NCBI GenBank assembly: GCA_002480495.1
Contig: DLCG01000008.1
Coordinates: 614,749-678,748, forward strand
DNA length: 64,000 bases
Direction: 5' to 3'
DNA from: Rhodobiaceae bacterium UBA7804
GTDB taxonomy: Bacteria > Pseudomonadota > Alphaproteobacteria > Parvibaculales > Parvibaculaceae
Positions 51,793 to 61,092 of this stretch are shown here, piece by piece. Within the stretch, counting starts at the first letter, position 1; each line of letters starts with the position of its first letter. The translations under genes and the position numbers were made by a program. The notes beneath the pieces were generated by a model. It made no database searches, was not told the DNA's origin, and was given only the letters and a program-made list of their open reading frames with translations.

Positions 51793-52235
51793 GCGGCGAT
51801 GTCGTCGATCTCTATACGGACGGCGCCTGTTCCGGCAATCCGGGACCGGGCGGCTGGGGCGTTCTCATGCTCTACAAGGACAACGAGAAGGAACTTTGCG
51901 GCGGAGAGCCCGCCACCACCAATAACCGCATGGAGCTCATGGCCGCCATCCAGGGGCTTGAAGCGCTGAAGCGCGGTGTGAAGGTGCGCGTCCATACCGA
52001 CTCCACCTATGTGAAGGACGGCATCACCAAGTGGATTCACGGCTGGAAGAAGAACGGCTGGAAGAATGCGCAGAAGAAGCCGGTCAAGAACGCGGAACTC
52101 TGGCAGCGTCTCGAAACCGCCATCGAGCGGCACGATGTCTCCTGGCATTGGGTGAAGGGGCATTCCGATCACCCGGAGAACGACCGGGCGGATGCACTCG
52201 CGCGTCAGGGCATGGCGCCTTATCTCTCCAGATGA
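51789..52235 (+). CDS. rnhA: Ribonuclease HI
   Basis: RNase HI cuts the RNA strand of RNA-DNA hybrids, for example in R-loops and primers. The 148-residue protein has the four acidic active-site residues in YTDGACSGNPGPGG (Asp11), NNRMELMAA (Glu49), HTDSTYVKDG and HPENDRADALA, and the basic handle GWKKNGWKNAQKKP. Its ATG overlaps the thrB stop. A bidirectional terminator follows. Confidence 0.97.
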   Translation: MSGDVVDLYTDGACSGNPGPGGWGVLMLYKDNEKELCGGEPATTNNRMELMAAIQGLEALKRGVKVRVHTDSTYVKDGITKWIHGWKKNGWKNAQKKPVKNAELWQRLETAIERHDVSWHWVKGHSDHPENDRADALARQGMAPYLSR

Positions 52236-52256
52236 CGCTTCGTCTCCCCAAATGAA

Positions 52257-52282
52257 AAAGGGCCTCCGCCGGGAGGCCCTTT
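52257..52282. terminator. Bidirectional terminator between rnhA and the peroxiredoxin gene
   Basis: A perfect 11-bp stem AAAGGGCCTCC / GGAGGCCCTTT with a 4-nt loop has T-runs on both strands. It serves two convergent genes. Confidence 0.85.
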
Positions 52283-52304
52283 CACTATCCTGCGGCGGCA
52301 GAAA

Positions 52305-52793
52305 TCAGCTCAGCTGCTGCAGCATGTTTTCCGCGCCGGAGATCTTCGCCTCGCCGGGATTTTCTTCCTTGTTGAGGCTCTTCACCACGCCGTCATCGAC
52401 CAGCATCGAATAGCGCAGCGAGCGCGTGCCCATGCCGAAGCCCGAGCCGTCGAAATCGAGGCCGAGCGCCTTGGTGAAATCGCCATTGCCGTCGCCGAGC
52501 ATTGTCACCTTGCCGTCCGCGCCCTGCTGCTTGCCCCAGGCGCCCATGACGAAGGCGTCGTTCACGGAAAGGCAGACGATCTCGTCCACGCCCTTCGCCT
52601 TGATGTCATCCGAGCTGTTGATGAAGCCGGGCAGGTGCTGATTGGAGCAGGTCGGCGTAAAGGCGCCGGGCAGCGCGAAGACGACAACCTTGCGGCCCTT
52701 GAAGAACTCGCCCGTCTTTACCGGTTGCGGGCCCTTGTCGGTCAGCTTCATCAGCGTCGCCTCGGGAATCCTGTCTCCGACATTAATGGCCAT
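52305..52793 (-). CDS. Peroxiredoxin (Prx5 family)
   Basis: This thiol peroxidase has about 162 residues, with the peroxidatic Cys49 in LPGAFTPTCSNQHLPGF and the Prx5-type segment VNDAFVMGAWGK. ATG 52793 follows AGGAGG directly (about 6 nt); the 19 extra upstream codons of the frame are not needed. It reduces hydrogen or organic peroxides, probably with glutathione/glutaredoxin or thioredoxin as donor. Confidence 0.95.
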   Translation of the reverse strand: MAINVGDRIPEATLMKLTDKGPQPVKTGEFFKGRKVVVFALPGAFTPTCSNQHLPGFINSSDDIKAKGVDEIVCLSVNDAFVMGAWGKQQGADGKVTMLGDGNGDFTKALGLDFDGSGFGMGTRSLRYSMLVDDGVVKSLNKEENPGEAKISGAENMLQQLS

Positions 52794-52915
52794 TTGAGCC
52801 TCCTCCTGTTGCGCGGGCCGCGTGGCCCGACATGCGATGTTGGGCGGCATTTAAACGCCAATCGGCGGCGAGTGCCAGCCCGCCCGCCTTGCCCCGGATC
52901 ACATTGTCTTGTGGA

Positions 52916-53743
52916 TTACATCGTCTTCCTGATCACATAGGCCTTTTCGGGGCCCGAAAGAATGAAGGTCAGCTCCTCGCCATCCAGCATGGCGGGCGAA
53001 AGCACCTCGACCTCCATCGCATAACGCACGACATCGCCTTCGCGCTTCACACGAGGCGTACCGAACCATGTGTTGCTCGAGGATTGGACAATCAGTTGCG
53101 GTGGTTTGCAGCCGGGTCCGCAATGATGCAGGCGCACTTCGAGCGTCGGGGCCTCGTTTTCGCGCCATCTGACATCGATGAGATCGGGGTCGGCCGGCGG
53201 CACGGGCACGCGGGCAAGCGCGGCGCGAAGCCGGTTCGCAAAGAGTGTCTCTTCCGGCGTCTCCCCGGCCGCAGCCGGCGGCACGACAAGTTCGAGCTCC
53301 GCCTGGCGCGGTACGCAGATGTCGGAACAGATGCCGTAATACATGGAAAGGCGCAGCGTCACAGGCAACGACGCGTCTTCCGGCACCACGCGAAGCGGCC
53401 AGAGAACGCCGTTCCCATAGCCGAAGGTAATGTCGCCCGGCGCGTCGAATCGTTCGGGCGCAGGCCAGCGCAGTTCGACGCCCGCCACATTCTCCGAGGC
53501 AGACCAGTCGAAGGAAGGCGGAATGCCCGAATCGCCCGGCTGCTTCCAGTAGGTCTTCCAGCCATCGGCCAGTTGGAGATCGAGACCCGCAAGGAATGCC
53601 GAGCCGTCATGCGCAGCTGTCGCGGCGGCGAGTTCAAGAGACCGCACGCCCTTTTCCGGCGCTGCCGATGCAGGCGCCGGAGCGATGAGGAAGCTTACAC
53701 AAAGAAGAAAAAACCCGAAGCGGACCGCCGCTCTCATGCGCAT
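52916..53743 (-). CDS. Periplasmic DsbD N-terminal-like protein
   Basis: This 275-residue protein has a signal peptide that ends PAPASAAPEKG. The mature part matches the immunoglobulin-like N-terminal domain of DsbD-type thiol reductases, with a cysteine pair in YGICSDICVPRQAELEL and another in HHCGPGCKPP. It lacks the DsbD membrane and thioredoxin domains, so it may accept electrons from a separate CcdA/DsbD-like membrane protein. It is divergent from yqgE. Confidence 0.82.
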   Translation of the reverse strand: MRMRAAVRFGFFLLCVSFLIAPAPASAAPEKGVRSLELAAATAAHDGSAFLAGLDLQLADGWKTYWKQPGDSGIPPSFDWSASENVAGVELRWPAPERFDAPGDITFGYGNGVLWPLRVVPEDASLPVTLRLSMYYGICSDICVPRQAELELVVPPAAAGETPEETLFANRLRAALARVPVPPADPDLIDVRWRENEAPTLEVRLHHCGPGCKPPQLIVQSSSNTWFGTPRVKREGDVVRYAMEVEVLSPAMLDGEELTFILSGPEKAYVIRKTM

Positions 53744-53938
53744 TTCATCTCCCGCTCTCCTGCATCCGCCGAAGCGTCACCCATTTCCGCCGAAGCTAGC
53801 ATCACACGCTCTTCACATTCCGTACAAATAGACGTGACAGATTTACCCTCAAGGAGGCGTGACATCCACCGCACAAGGGTGCAGGATTTCAAAATGGCTG
53901 CGTTTATTGCGCCCTATCGACGTGGAGGTGGTTCTGTC

Positions 53939-54550
53939 ATGAGCTCTATGTCGTCGAATCTGAGCTATCGCCCCGAGGACGACGGCTTTCTCGAGGGCAA
54001 GATGCTGATCGCGATGCCGACGATCGGCGACGACCGTTTCGATCGCACCGTCATATATATGTGCGTGCATAATCCCGACGGCGCCATGGGCATCGTCGTG
54101 AACAAGCCCGCCGATAACATCACCTTTCCCGACCTTCTGGACCGGCTTTCCATCCGCGTGCCCGGCACGCGCCTGCCGAACGAAATCCACTGTCCCGTTC
54201 TCGCGGGCGGTCCGGTCGAAATGGGCCGCGGCTTCGTCCTTCATACCCAGGATTATTTCTCGGAGGAATCGACGCTGCCCGTCGACGAGAATGTCGGCCT
54301 GACGGCGAGCGTCGACATATTGCGCGCCATGGCGACCGGGTGCGGGCCTAGCCGCGCGCTTCTCGCGCTGGGATATGCGGGCTGGGCGCCGGGTCAGCTC
54401 GATGCCGAGATCCAGGCCAATGGCTGGCTCCATTGCGATCCCGATCCGGAGCTTCTCTTCGGCCTCAATCTCGAAGCGAAATATCACTCGGCTCTGGCGA
54501 AACTCGGCATCAACCTGTCGCTGCTCTCCGCCGAAGCGGGCCACGCCTGA
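53939..54550 (+). CDS. YqgE/AlgH family protein (UPF0301)
   Basis: This protein of about 203 residues has the UPF0301 landmarks FLEGKMLIAMPTIGDDRFDRTVIYMC, read here as family core, then GAMGIVVNKP, VLAGGPV and LGYAGWAPGQLDAEI. GGAGG lies about 10 nt before ATG 53939. An in-frame ATG at 53894 would add MAAFIAPYRRGGGSV, which is less likely. The biochemical function of the family is unknown. Confidence 0.93.
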   Translation: MSSMSSNLSYRPEDDGFLEGKMLIAMPTIGDDRFDRTVIYMCVHNPDGAMGIVVNKPADNITFPDLLDRLSIRVPGTRLPNEIHCPVLAGGPVEMGRGFVLHTQDYFSEESTLPVDENVGLTASVDILRAMATGCGPSRALLALGYAGWAPGQLDAEIQANGWLHCDPDPELLFGLNLEAKYHSALAKLGINLSLLSAEAGHA

Positions 54551-54589
54551 CCGCGATCAGCGCTGCCGGTAATGGGCCCCGGCGACGCA

Positions 54590-57535
54590 TCAGCGTTGCC
54601 AATAATGAGCAATGAAGTCGAGCGCCTCGGCCGCGCGCATCGGCTGTCCGAAATAATAGCCCTGACCGTAGTCGCAGCCCATCGCCGCGAGATCCGCCGC
54701 CTGCGTCTCGCTTTCCGTTCCTTCGGCCACGACTTCCATGCCGAGATCATGCGCGAGCGTCACCATGGAGCGGATGATGAGCGGCGTCTCGCGATCCGCG
54801 GACATACCGGCCACGAATGAACGGTCGACCTTCAGCGTGTCGAAGGGGAAGCGCTGCAGGTAGGAAAGGCTCGAATAGCCTGTGCCGAAATCGTCAAGCG
54901 AAAGCCCAGCGCCCAGCGCCTTCAAACGGCCCAGCATGTTCGCGGCGAATTCCGGATTTTCCATGACGAGGGATTCCGTCACTTCGAGCTTCAGCGAGCC
55001 CCGCTCGATATCGATGCGGTTCAGCACCCGCTTCACATCGTCGATCAGATCGTGACGGAGAAGCTGGCGGCTCGACACGTTGACGCTCGCAAAAAGCGGC
55101 CTTTCCATCGGAAAGAGCTTCTGCCATGTCGCCAGTTCCTCGCTCGCGGCGCGAAGGGCGAAGCGCCCTATATCCGTGATGACACCGAGCTCTTCGGCCA
55201 GCGGCACGAAATTGTCGGGCGTCAACAGCCCTTCCTTCGGATGGTTCCAGCGGATCAGTGCCTCGAAACCGCGCACCGTGCCGTCGGTCAGCGACATGAT
55301 CGGCTGGTAGTAGACTTCCATTTCCTTGCGCTCGATGGCGTGGCGCAGATCCGTTTCGAGTGTCAGGTGATCGTCTGCTTCCGCGCGCATGCCCGGTTCG
55401 AAAAGCTCGATCCGCGCCTTGCCGGAACGCTTGGCGCGATACATCGCGATTTCGGCTTCCGTCAGCAACTCCTCTGGATGTTCATGCGCATCCTCGCAGA
55501 TCGCCACGCCTACCGAGCATGTCGGATAGATTTCATGGCCCGCGACCTCGATGGGCTGGTGCAGAAACTCGCTTGCCTGTTCGGCAAACGCGAGCGCATC
55601 CTCGCGCTCCGTCCGCGTCGTCAGCAGCACCGCAAAGGCATCGCCGTCGATCCGCGCCACCGTGTCGTCCTGCGTCACGAGCGACTCGAGGCGGCGTGCA
55701 AGCGCGATCAGCAGCGCATCGCCGCCCGAATGGCCGATGCTGTCGTTCACCGTCTTGAAGCGATCGAGATCGATGAGGAGAAGCGCCGCTCGCGGGCGTT
55801 CGAGGAGCCCCCGGCGGCGGATCGCCCGCGACATGCGGTCCATGAAGAGCGCGCGGTTCGGCAGTCCCGTCAGGCTGTCATGCACGCTGTCATGCATTAG
55901 CCGTTCTTCGGCGAGCTTCTGGGAGGAAATATCCCGCACCGTACCGATGCAGCGCGTCGCGAAATTTTCCGGGCCCGCAACGCAGCTCGCCGAAAGCGCC
56001 ACCCAGCGGAAGACGCCATCCGAGTGGCGCATGCGGAATTCGAGCGAGAAGGAAACATTGCCACGTCCGATATAGGCGTTGAGCGCGTTTCGGTATGTCT
56101 CGCGATCGGCGGGGTGCATGTGTTCGCGCCAGGCGACTTCGTTGCCGTCCAGCGTGCCTGCATCAAGACCGAGCATGGCCTCGACCGACGGGGAGACATA
56201 TAGCCGGTCGTTCGAGATATCCCAGTCCCAGACACCCATGCGCGCGCCGGTCAGTGCGAAGGCATGGCGCTGTTCGCTGCGAAGCGTGCCGATATCCGTC
56301 CGGCGGCGGCCGCCCTGTGCGTGATAGGCGGCTGCGAAGGCGAAGAGCGCCAATGCCGTGGTGAAGACGCCACTCGCGAAAACCGTTCCCGTGAAGGCGC
56401 CCCCCATCCAGCCCATGGAATTGAAGGCCGCCAGAAATCCGGCAAGCCCGAAAAGAGCCGCGCCGGGGATCAGCAATTGCGCCGGCCGCACGCCACGAAG
56501 CGCCGCCATGACGACGAGCGGCGCCCCGCCGAGCAGCGCCACCGCAAGGAAGACGCGAACGAAGAGCGCCGCGCCCGACACCGAAATGAAGGCGAGCGGT
56601 ATGCCCGCGAGCACGGCATAGCCAAGCATCCGCGTCGCGCGCGCAAGCGAGGCGGAATGCCGCTCACTGTCGAGGAAGAAGCGTTCCAGCATGAAGACGG
56701 AGGAAGCAAAGAACGTCAGCGCGATGGTGCGCGCGACGAGGTCCCACCAGGGCGATAGAGAGAAGATTGAGGCGAGGTATCCGAATTCGGCAAGAAGAAC
56801 GAGAAAGCCCGTGCCGAGCATTGCCGTCGTCGCCTGCGCGGCGGCAGCACGCGTCAGAATGCCAAGCGCCGCCATATAGATGCCGAAGGCCGCGATCACG
56901 GCGAGCATGCCGCCTTCGATGAGCGAAAGGCGCTGCGTGAAGCGGTTCCAGGCCTCTTCATGCCAGAGATAAATTCCCGCTTCCGTCGTCCGGTCCGCAT
57001 GGAGTGCGATGGCAACGCTCGTTTGCGCATCGCCGGTCAGCGTATAGACCTCGAAACCCGGCCAGGCGTGAATGTCCGAGGCGGACGGATCCTCGCCGCC
57101 CGCGGCCAGGGCGCGATCGAACGATACTTGCGGGCGCGGCCAGAAAAAGGCGCCAAGCCCCTCGCCGCGCCGGTCGGCGACGAGAAGCCTTGTCACCGGT
57201 TCCTCCCCCCGGTTTCTCAGCGCGAAAACGCGCCAGACGCCGCTGTCCTCTTCCTCGCCGCTCCACAGCACGATGGAGCCATCCTCGAGCTCGCCCTCTT
57301 CCACCGCCTCGCCTTCAGGAAAGGTTTCGGCGGCAATCGCGTCTTCTCCGATCGCGGGCGGTTCGATGGTGAGCTTCGTGCCCGAGGCGGAATAATCGTG
57401 AACATAAGGCGTGAGGTCGATCACGGGATGCGCATCGTCCATGGCGACCGCGTCCAGCGCCTTCGCCTCCGGTACGAAAAGCAATCCCAACGCCAGCGCA
57501 AGCGCGGCGGACGCGCCTTTCATGCGCGTCATCAT
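54590..57535 (-). CDS. Membrane GGDEF/EAL protein with degenerate GGDEF
   Basis: This protein of about 981 residues has a signal peptide (1-30), a periplasmic 7TMR-DISM-type sensor domain (to about 215), seven predicted TM helices (about 220-420), a PAS domain (about 445-560), a GGDEF domain (570-730) and an EAL domain (740-975). The GGDEF motif reads D630-GDAF and the inhibitory RxxD site is missing, so cyclase activity is unlikely. The EAL side keeps EAL (758-760), NVSSRQL, DDFGTGYSSL and VVAEGTE, so it is probably an active c-di-GMP phosphodiesterase. Start ATG 57535 or 57532. Confidence 0.92.
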   Translation of the reverse strand: MMTRMKGASAALALALGLLFVPEAKALDAVAMDDAHPVIDLTPYVHDYSASGTKLTIEPPAIGEDAIAAETFPEGEAVEEGELEDGSIVLWSGEEEDSGVWRVFALRNRGEEPVTRLLVADRRGEGLGAFFWPRPQVSFDRALAAGGEDPSASDIHAWPGFEVYTLTGDAQTSVAIALHADRTTEAGIYLWHEEAWNRFTQRLSLIEGGMLAVIAAFGIYMAALGILTRAAAAQATTAMLGTGFLVLLAEFGYLASIFSLSPWWDLVARTIALTFFASSVFMLERFFLDSERHSASLARATRMLGYAVLAGIPLAFISVSGAALFVRVFLAVALLGGAPLVVMAALRGVRPAQLLIPGAALFGLAGFLAAFNSMGWMGGAFTGTVFASGVFTTALALFAFAAAYHAQGGRRRTDIGTLRSEQRHAFALTGARMGVWDWDISNDRLYVSPSVEAMLGLDAGTLDGNEVAWREHMHPADRETYRNALNAYIGRGNVSFSLEFRMRHSDGVFRWVALSASCVAGPENFATRCIGTVRDISSQKLAEERLMHDSVHDSLTGLPNRALFMDRMSRAIRRRGLLERPRAALLLIDLDRFKTVNDSIGHSGGDALLIALARRLESLVTQDDTVARIDGDAFAVLLTTRTEREDALAFAEQASEFLHQPIEVAGHEIYPTCSVGVAICEDAHEHPEELLTEAEIAMYRAKRSGKARIELFEPGMRAEADDHLTLETDLRHAIERKEMEVYYQPIMSLTDGTVRGFEALIRWNHPKEGLLTPDNFVPLAEELGVITDIGRFALRAASEELATWQKLFPMERPLFASVNVSSRQLLRHDLIDDVKRVLNRIDIERGSLKLEVTESLVMENPEFAANMLGRLKALGAGLSLDDFGTGYSSLSYLQRFPFDTLKVDRSFVAGMSADRETPLIIRSMVTLAHDLGMEVVAEGTESETQAADLAAMGCDYGQGYYFGQPMRAAEALDFIAHYWQR

Positions 57536-57591
57536 CTGGCCCCCTCGCCGCATCCCTTCGACAGCTCCCCTCGTCTGGTGTTTTCCGGCGG

Positions 57592-58179
57592 CTAACGGCG
57601 CCGGTCGTCGCGCAGAATGGCGAAAACGACGTGGTCGCGCCATGCCCCGTTGATCCTGAGATAGCCCCTGGCGATCCCCTCTTCCGTGAAACCGCATTTA
57701 CGGAGCACTGCGCGGGAGCGCTCGTTCTCCGGCAGACAGGCGGCCTGCAGCCTGTGCAGCTTCAACTCCTCGAACACGAACGGAATGAGCGCGCGCACCG
57801 CCGCGGTCACATAGCCCCGCCCGGCATGGCGCTCCCCCGCCCAGTAGCCCAGCGTGCAGCTCTGCTGCACGCCGCGCTGTACGCCCGAAAGCGTACATCC
57901 GCCAAGCAAAACATGATCTTCCTCACGAAAGATGAAGAAGGGATAGGCGTGGTCCTCGCGGATTTCGCGCTGATAGCGGCGCAGCCGCCGCCGGAAGGAT
58001 GCCTTGGTGAGATCGTCCGGCGCCCATGTCGGCTCCCAGGGGGTGAGGAAGGCCCTGCTCTTCTCCCGCAGCTCCGCCCAGGCCTCATAATCCCCGATCT
58101 GCGGATTCCGCAGATAGACCCCGTCGCCCAGCACCATGGGCGTCACGTCGGGTCTCGATATCGAGCGGAGAAACGCCAT
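57592..58179 (-). CDS. GNAT N-acetyltransferase (RimJ-like)
   Basis: This 195-residue acetyltransferase is of the RimJ/RimL type. The fold is read in VYLRNPQIGDYEAWAELRE, LGYWAGERHAGRGYVTAAV (acetyl-CoA loop, with the usual Q/R-x-x-G-x-G/A form) and ACLPENERSRAVLRKCGF. RimJ acetylates the N-terminus of ribosomal protein S5, but many relatives have other targets. It lies between the M16 protease and the GGDEF/EAL gene, all on the minus strand. Confidence 0.9.
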   Translation of the reverse strand: MAFLRSISRPDVTPMVLGDGVYLRNPQIGDYEAWAELREKSRAFLTPWEPTWAPDDLTKASFRRRLRRYQREIREDHAYPFFIFREEDHVLLGGCTLSGVQRGVQQSCTLGYWAGERHAGRGYVTAAVRALIPFVFEELKLHRLQAACLPENERSRAVLRKCGFTEEGIARGYLRINGAWRDHVVFAILRDDRRR

Positions 58180-58250
58180 GAGCGACTGGCCCTCGTCAGC
58201 GAGGGACGGCCGCGAGGCGCCCCCTCCCCGGATCCGCGGAAGCGCGGTCC

Positions 58251-59525
58251 CTAGATGGCGAATCTTGCCGCGAGACGGTCGTAGGATTCAAGCCCGCCGC
58301 CTGCACCTTTCAGCGGGCCTATGGCCGAAAGCGCGAAGGCCTTGCCGCGCAGAAGCCGGTCGGCGTAGCGCCGGACGGCGGCGGCGTCGACGGCCTCGAC
58401 CTTTTCGATCAGCTCGTCGATGGGCAGGACGCGGCCATGGATCATGTATTGCCGTGCAATCTGCTCCGCGCGGGAAGACGAACTTTCAAGCCCCATCATC
58501 AGCCCGGCCTTTATCTGGGCGCGGGCGCGCGCGACTTCCGCCTCGTTCGCGTCCTCGCCGATGCGGCCCAGTTCGCCCGAAAGGACGGGAATGAGTTCCG
58601 CCACATGTTCGGGCGCCGTACCTGCATAAAGGCCGAAGACGCCGGTATCGGCGAAGGACCAGGAGAAGGCGAAGACCGAATAGCAGAGGCCGCGCTTCTC
58701 GCGCACTTCCTGAAAGAGGCGCGAGGACATGCCGCCGCCCAGCACGCCGGAGAAGACCTGCGCCGTGTAGTAGTCCGGATCGGCATAGGTCGGGCCCTCG
58801 AAGGCGAGCGCAAGATGCGTCTGCTCGAGATCGCGCTCCTTGCGGATTTCGCCGCCCTGAAAGAGCGCCTTCGGCGCGCCGTTGTTCCTCTGGCCCGGCA
58901 GCTTCGTGAAGCGTTCCTGCGCGAGCCGCACAAGCGCCTGGTGGTCGAGCCCGCCAGCCGCCGCCAGCACCATGCCCGGCGCGGAATAGCGCTCGCCCAT
59001 ATAGCCGTGCAGGTCGTCGCGGCCGAAGCCCGACACCGTATCCACCGTGCCGAGGATCGAGCGGCCGAGCGGCTGGCCGGGAAAGGCCGCTTCCAGCAGG
59101 TCGTCGAAGACCACGTCGTCCGGCGTATCATGCGCCTGGCCGATTTCGGAAATGATGACGCCGCGCTCGCGCTCGACCTCTTCCGGGTCGAAGACCGAGT
59201 TCTGCAGGATGTCGGCGAGAATATCGACGGCAAGCGGCAGGTCCTCGCGCAGCACCCGCGCGTAATAGGCCGTCGCCTCATGCGTCGTATGGGCGTTGAG
59301 GTGCCCGCCCACCGTCTCGATCTCCTCGGCGATGGCGAGCGCCGAACGGCGCTCCGTCCCCTTGAAGGCCATATGCTCCAGCATATGCGAGACGCCGTGC
59401 TCGCGGGCGCGCTCGTGCCGCGCGCCGGTATTCACCCAGACGCCAACGGAGGTCGTCTGCAGATGGGGCATGCTGTCGGTCACGACAGTGAGACCGTTTT
59501 CAAGGCGCGTCACTTCAACGGACAT
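58251..59525 (-). CDS. M16 family zinc protease (processing-peptidase-like)
   Basis: This metalloprotease of about 424 residues has the inverted zinc motif H-x-x-E-H at residues 47-51 (GVSHMLEHMAFKGT) and the downstream glutamate in the DILADILQNSVFDPEEVERE region. It resembles the beta subunit of the mitochondrial processing peptidase and the alphaproteobacterial M16 protein beside thrC. ATG 59525 follows AAGGAG by 7 nt. It is 43 bp after thrC on the same strand, so the two are probably one unit. Confidence 0.93.
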   Translation of the reverse strand: MSVEVTRLENGLTVVTDSMPHLQTTSVGVWVNTGARHERAREHGVSHMLEHMAFKGTERRSALAIAEEIETVGGHLNAHTTHEATAYYARVLREDLPLAVDILADILQNSVFDPEEVERERGVIISEIGQAHDTPDDVVFDDLLEAAFPGQPLGRSILGTVDTVSGFGRDDLHGYMGERYSAPGMVLAAAGGLDHQALVRLAQERFTKLPGQRNNGAPKALFQGGEIRKERDLEQTHLALAFEGPTYADPDYYTAQVFSGVLGGGMSSRLFQEVREKRGLCYSVFAFSWSFADTGVFGLYAGTAPEHVAELIPVLSGELGRIGEDANEAEVARARAQIKAGLMMGLESSSSRAEQIARQYMIHGRVLPIDELIEKVEAVDAAAVRRYADRLLRGKAFALSAIGPLKGAGGGLESYDRLAARFAI

Positions 59526-59568
59526 GGGCACACTCCTTCTTCACACACGGGACTCGGGAACAACGGCA

Positions 59569-60975
59569 TCAAACGGTAAGGGAACGGGCGCGCTCGCGGA
59601 TAAAGGCCTCAATGGCGCCCAGATCGTTCGGCAGGGCGGCAAGCCGCTCCTCCCGCTCGAAGAGATCGGACATAGCGGGCGGCAGCTCGGGGTGGATGCC
59701 CGTCGCCTTCTTCACCGCATCAGGGAACTTCGCCGGATGCGCGGTCGCCAGCGTCACCATGGGCACGGAGGGCGTTCCGCGCAGTCTTGCCGCTGCGGCA
59801 AGACCGACCGCCGAATGCGGATCGACCAGTTCTTCCGTCTCTTCCAGCGTGCGCCGGATCGTCTCCGCGGTCTCCGCCTCGTCGATGCGGGCGGCGGCGA
59901 AGCGCTCGCGGATCTCCGACATCTGCTCGGCATCGACCTCGAAGGCGCCGGACTGCGAAAGGCTCTGCATGAGCCGCGACACCGCCTCGCCATCGCGGCC
60001 ATAGGCGTCGAAGAGGAGCCGCTCGAAATTGGACGAGACCTGGATGTCCATGCTCGGGCTGATCGTCGGGACGACCTTGTCCACCTCGTAGCGCCCGGTT
60101 TCGAGCGTGCGCGCAAGGATGTCGTTCACATTGGTCGCGATCACGAGCTTCTCGATGGGAAGCCCCATCTTCGCGGCGGCGAAACCGGCAAAGATGTCGC
60201 CGAAATTCCCCGTCGGCACCGAAAACGATACGGGCCTGTGCGGTGCGCCGAGCGCCACCGCACTCGTGAAGAAATAGACGATCTGGGCCATCACGCGGCC
60301 CCAGTTGATCGAATTCACGCCCGCAAGGCTGACCTCGTCGCGGAAGGCGTGGTCGTTGAACATCGCCTTCACCAGCGCCTGGCAATCGTCGAAGGAGCCT
60401 TCGACGGCGATGTTGTGGACATTGGCGTCCAGCACCGTCGTCATCTGGCGGCGCTGCACTTCCGACACGCGCCCCTTCGGGTGAAGAATGAAAATGTCCG
60501 TCGTGTCGCGGCCGCGGAAGGCTTCGATGGCGGCGGAGCCCGTGTCGCCCGAAGTCGCGCCGACGACCGTGATGCGCCTGCCCTTCGCCGCCAGCACATG
60601 GTCGAAAAGCCGGGCGAGGATCTGCATCGCCACATCCTTGAAGGCGAGCGTCGGCCCGTGGAAAAGTTCGAGCAGCCAGTCATTCGCCGCCATTTGCCGC
60701 AGCGGCACAACTGCCTCGTGCCGGAATGTCGCATAGGCCGCGCCGATCATGTCGCGCAGGTCATTGTCGGCAATGGACGTCCCCAGATAGGGCCGCATCA
60801 CGCGGAAGGCCGTTTGCTCGTAAGAGAGGCCGGCAAGGCTCGCGATCTCGCCCTCGCTCCAGCGCGGCCATTCGGCAGGTACATAGAGTCCGCCGTCGCG
60901 CGCCAGCCCGGTGAGCAAAGCGTCCTCGAATTCAAGCTCCGGAGCGCGGCCCCGCGTGCTGACGTATTTCACCAT
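59569..60975 (-). CDS. thrC: Threonine synthase
   Basis: ThrC converts O-phosphohomoserine to threonine with PLP. The 468-residue protein has the family start KYVSTRGRAPELEFEDAL and the PLP lysine, Lys113, in GPTLAFKDVAMQ. The long form with this N-terminus is the one typical of proteobacteria. ATG 60975 or the next codon, GTG 60972, can be the start; GGAG lies 3 or 6 nt upstream respectively. The frame upstream of this is not coding. Confidence 0.96.
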   Translation of the reverse strand: MVKYVSTRGRAPELEFEDALLTGLARDGGLYVPAEWPRWSEGEIASLAGLSYEQTAFRVMRPYLGTSIADNDLRDMIGAAYATFRHEAVVPLRQMAANDWLLELFHGPTLAFKDVAMQILARLFDHVLAAKGRRITVVGATSGDTGSAAIEAFRGRDTTDIFILHPKGRVSEVQRRQMTTVLDANVHNIAVEGSFDDCQALVKAMFNDHAFRDEVSLAGVNSINWGRVMAQIVYFFTSAVALGAPHRPVSFSVPTGNFGDIFAGFAAAKMGLPIEKLVIATNVNDILARTLETGRYEVDKVVPTISPSMDIQVSSNFERLLFDAYGRDGEAVSRLMQSLSQSGAFEVDAEQMSEIRERFAAARIDEAETAETIRRTLEETEELVDPHSAVGLAAAARLRGTPSVPMVTLATAHPAKFPDAVKKATGIHPELPPAMSDLFEREERLAALPNDLGAIEAFIRERARSLTV

Positions 60976-61092
60976 AATCTCCAGGATAACCGGCGGACGG
61001 ATTGGGCCCGGCGCCGGACGGGCGTAACCTAGCCCCGGGCGCGGGCAGAGGCAATCGGCATCATGCCGCGCCAAAAATGCATTATATTTCAG

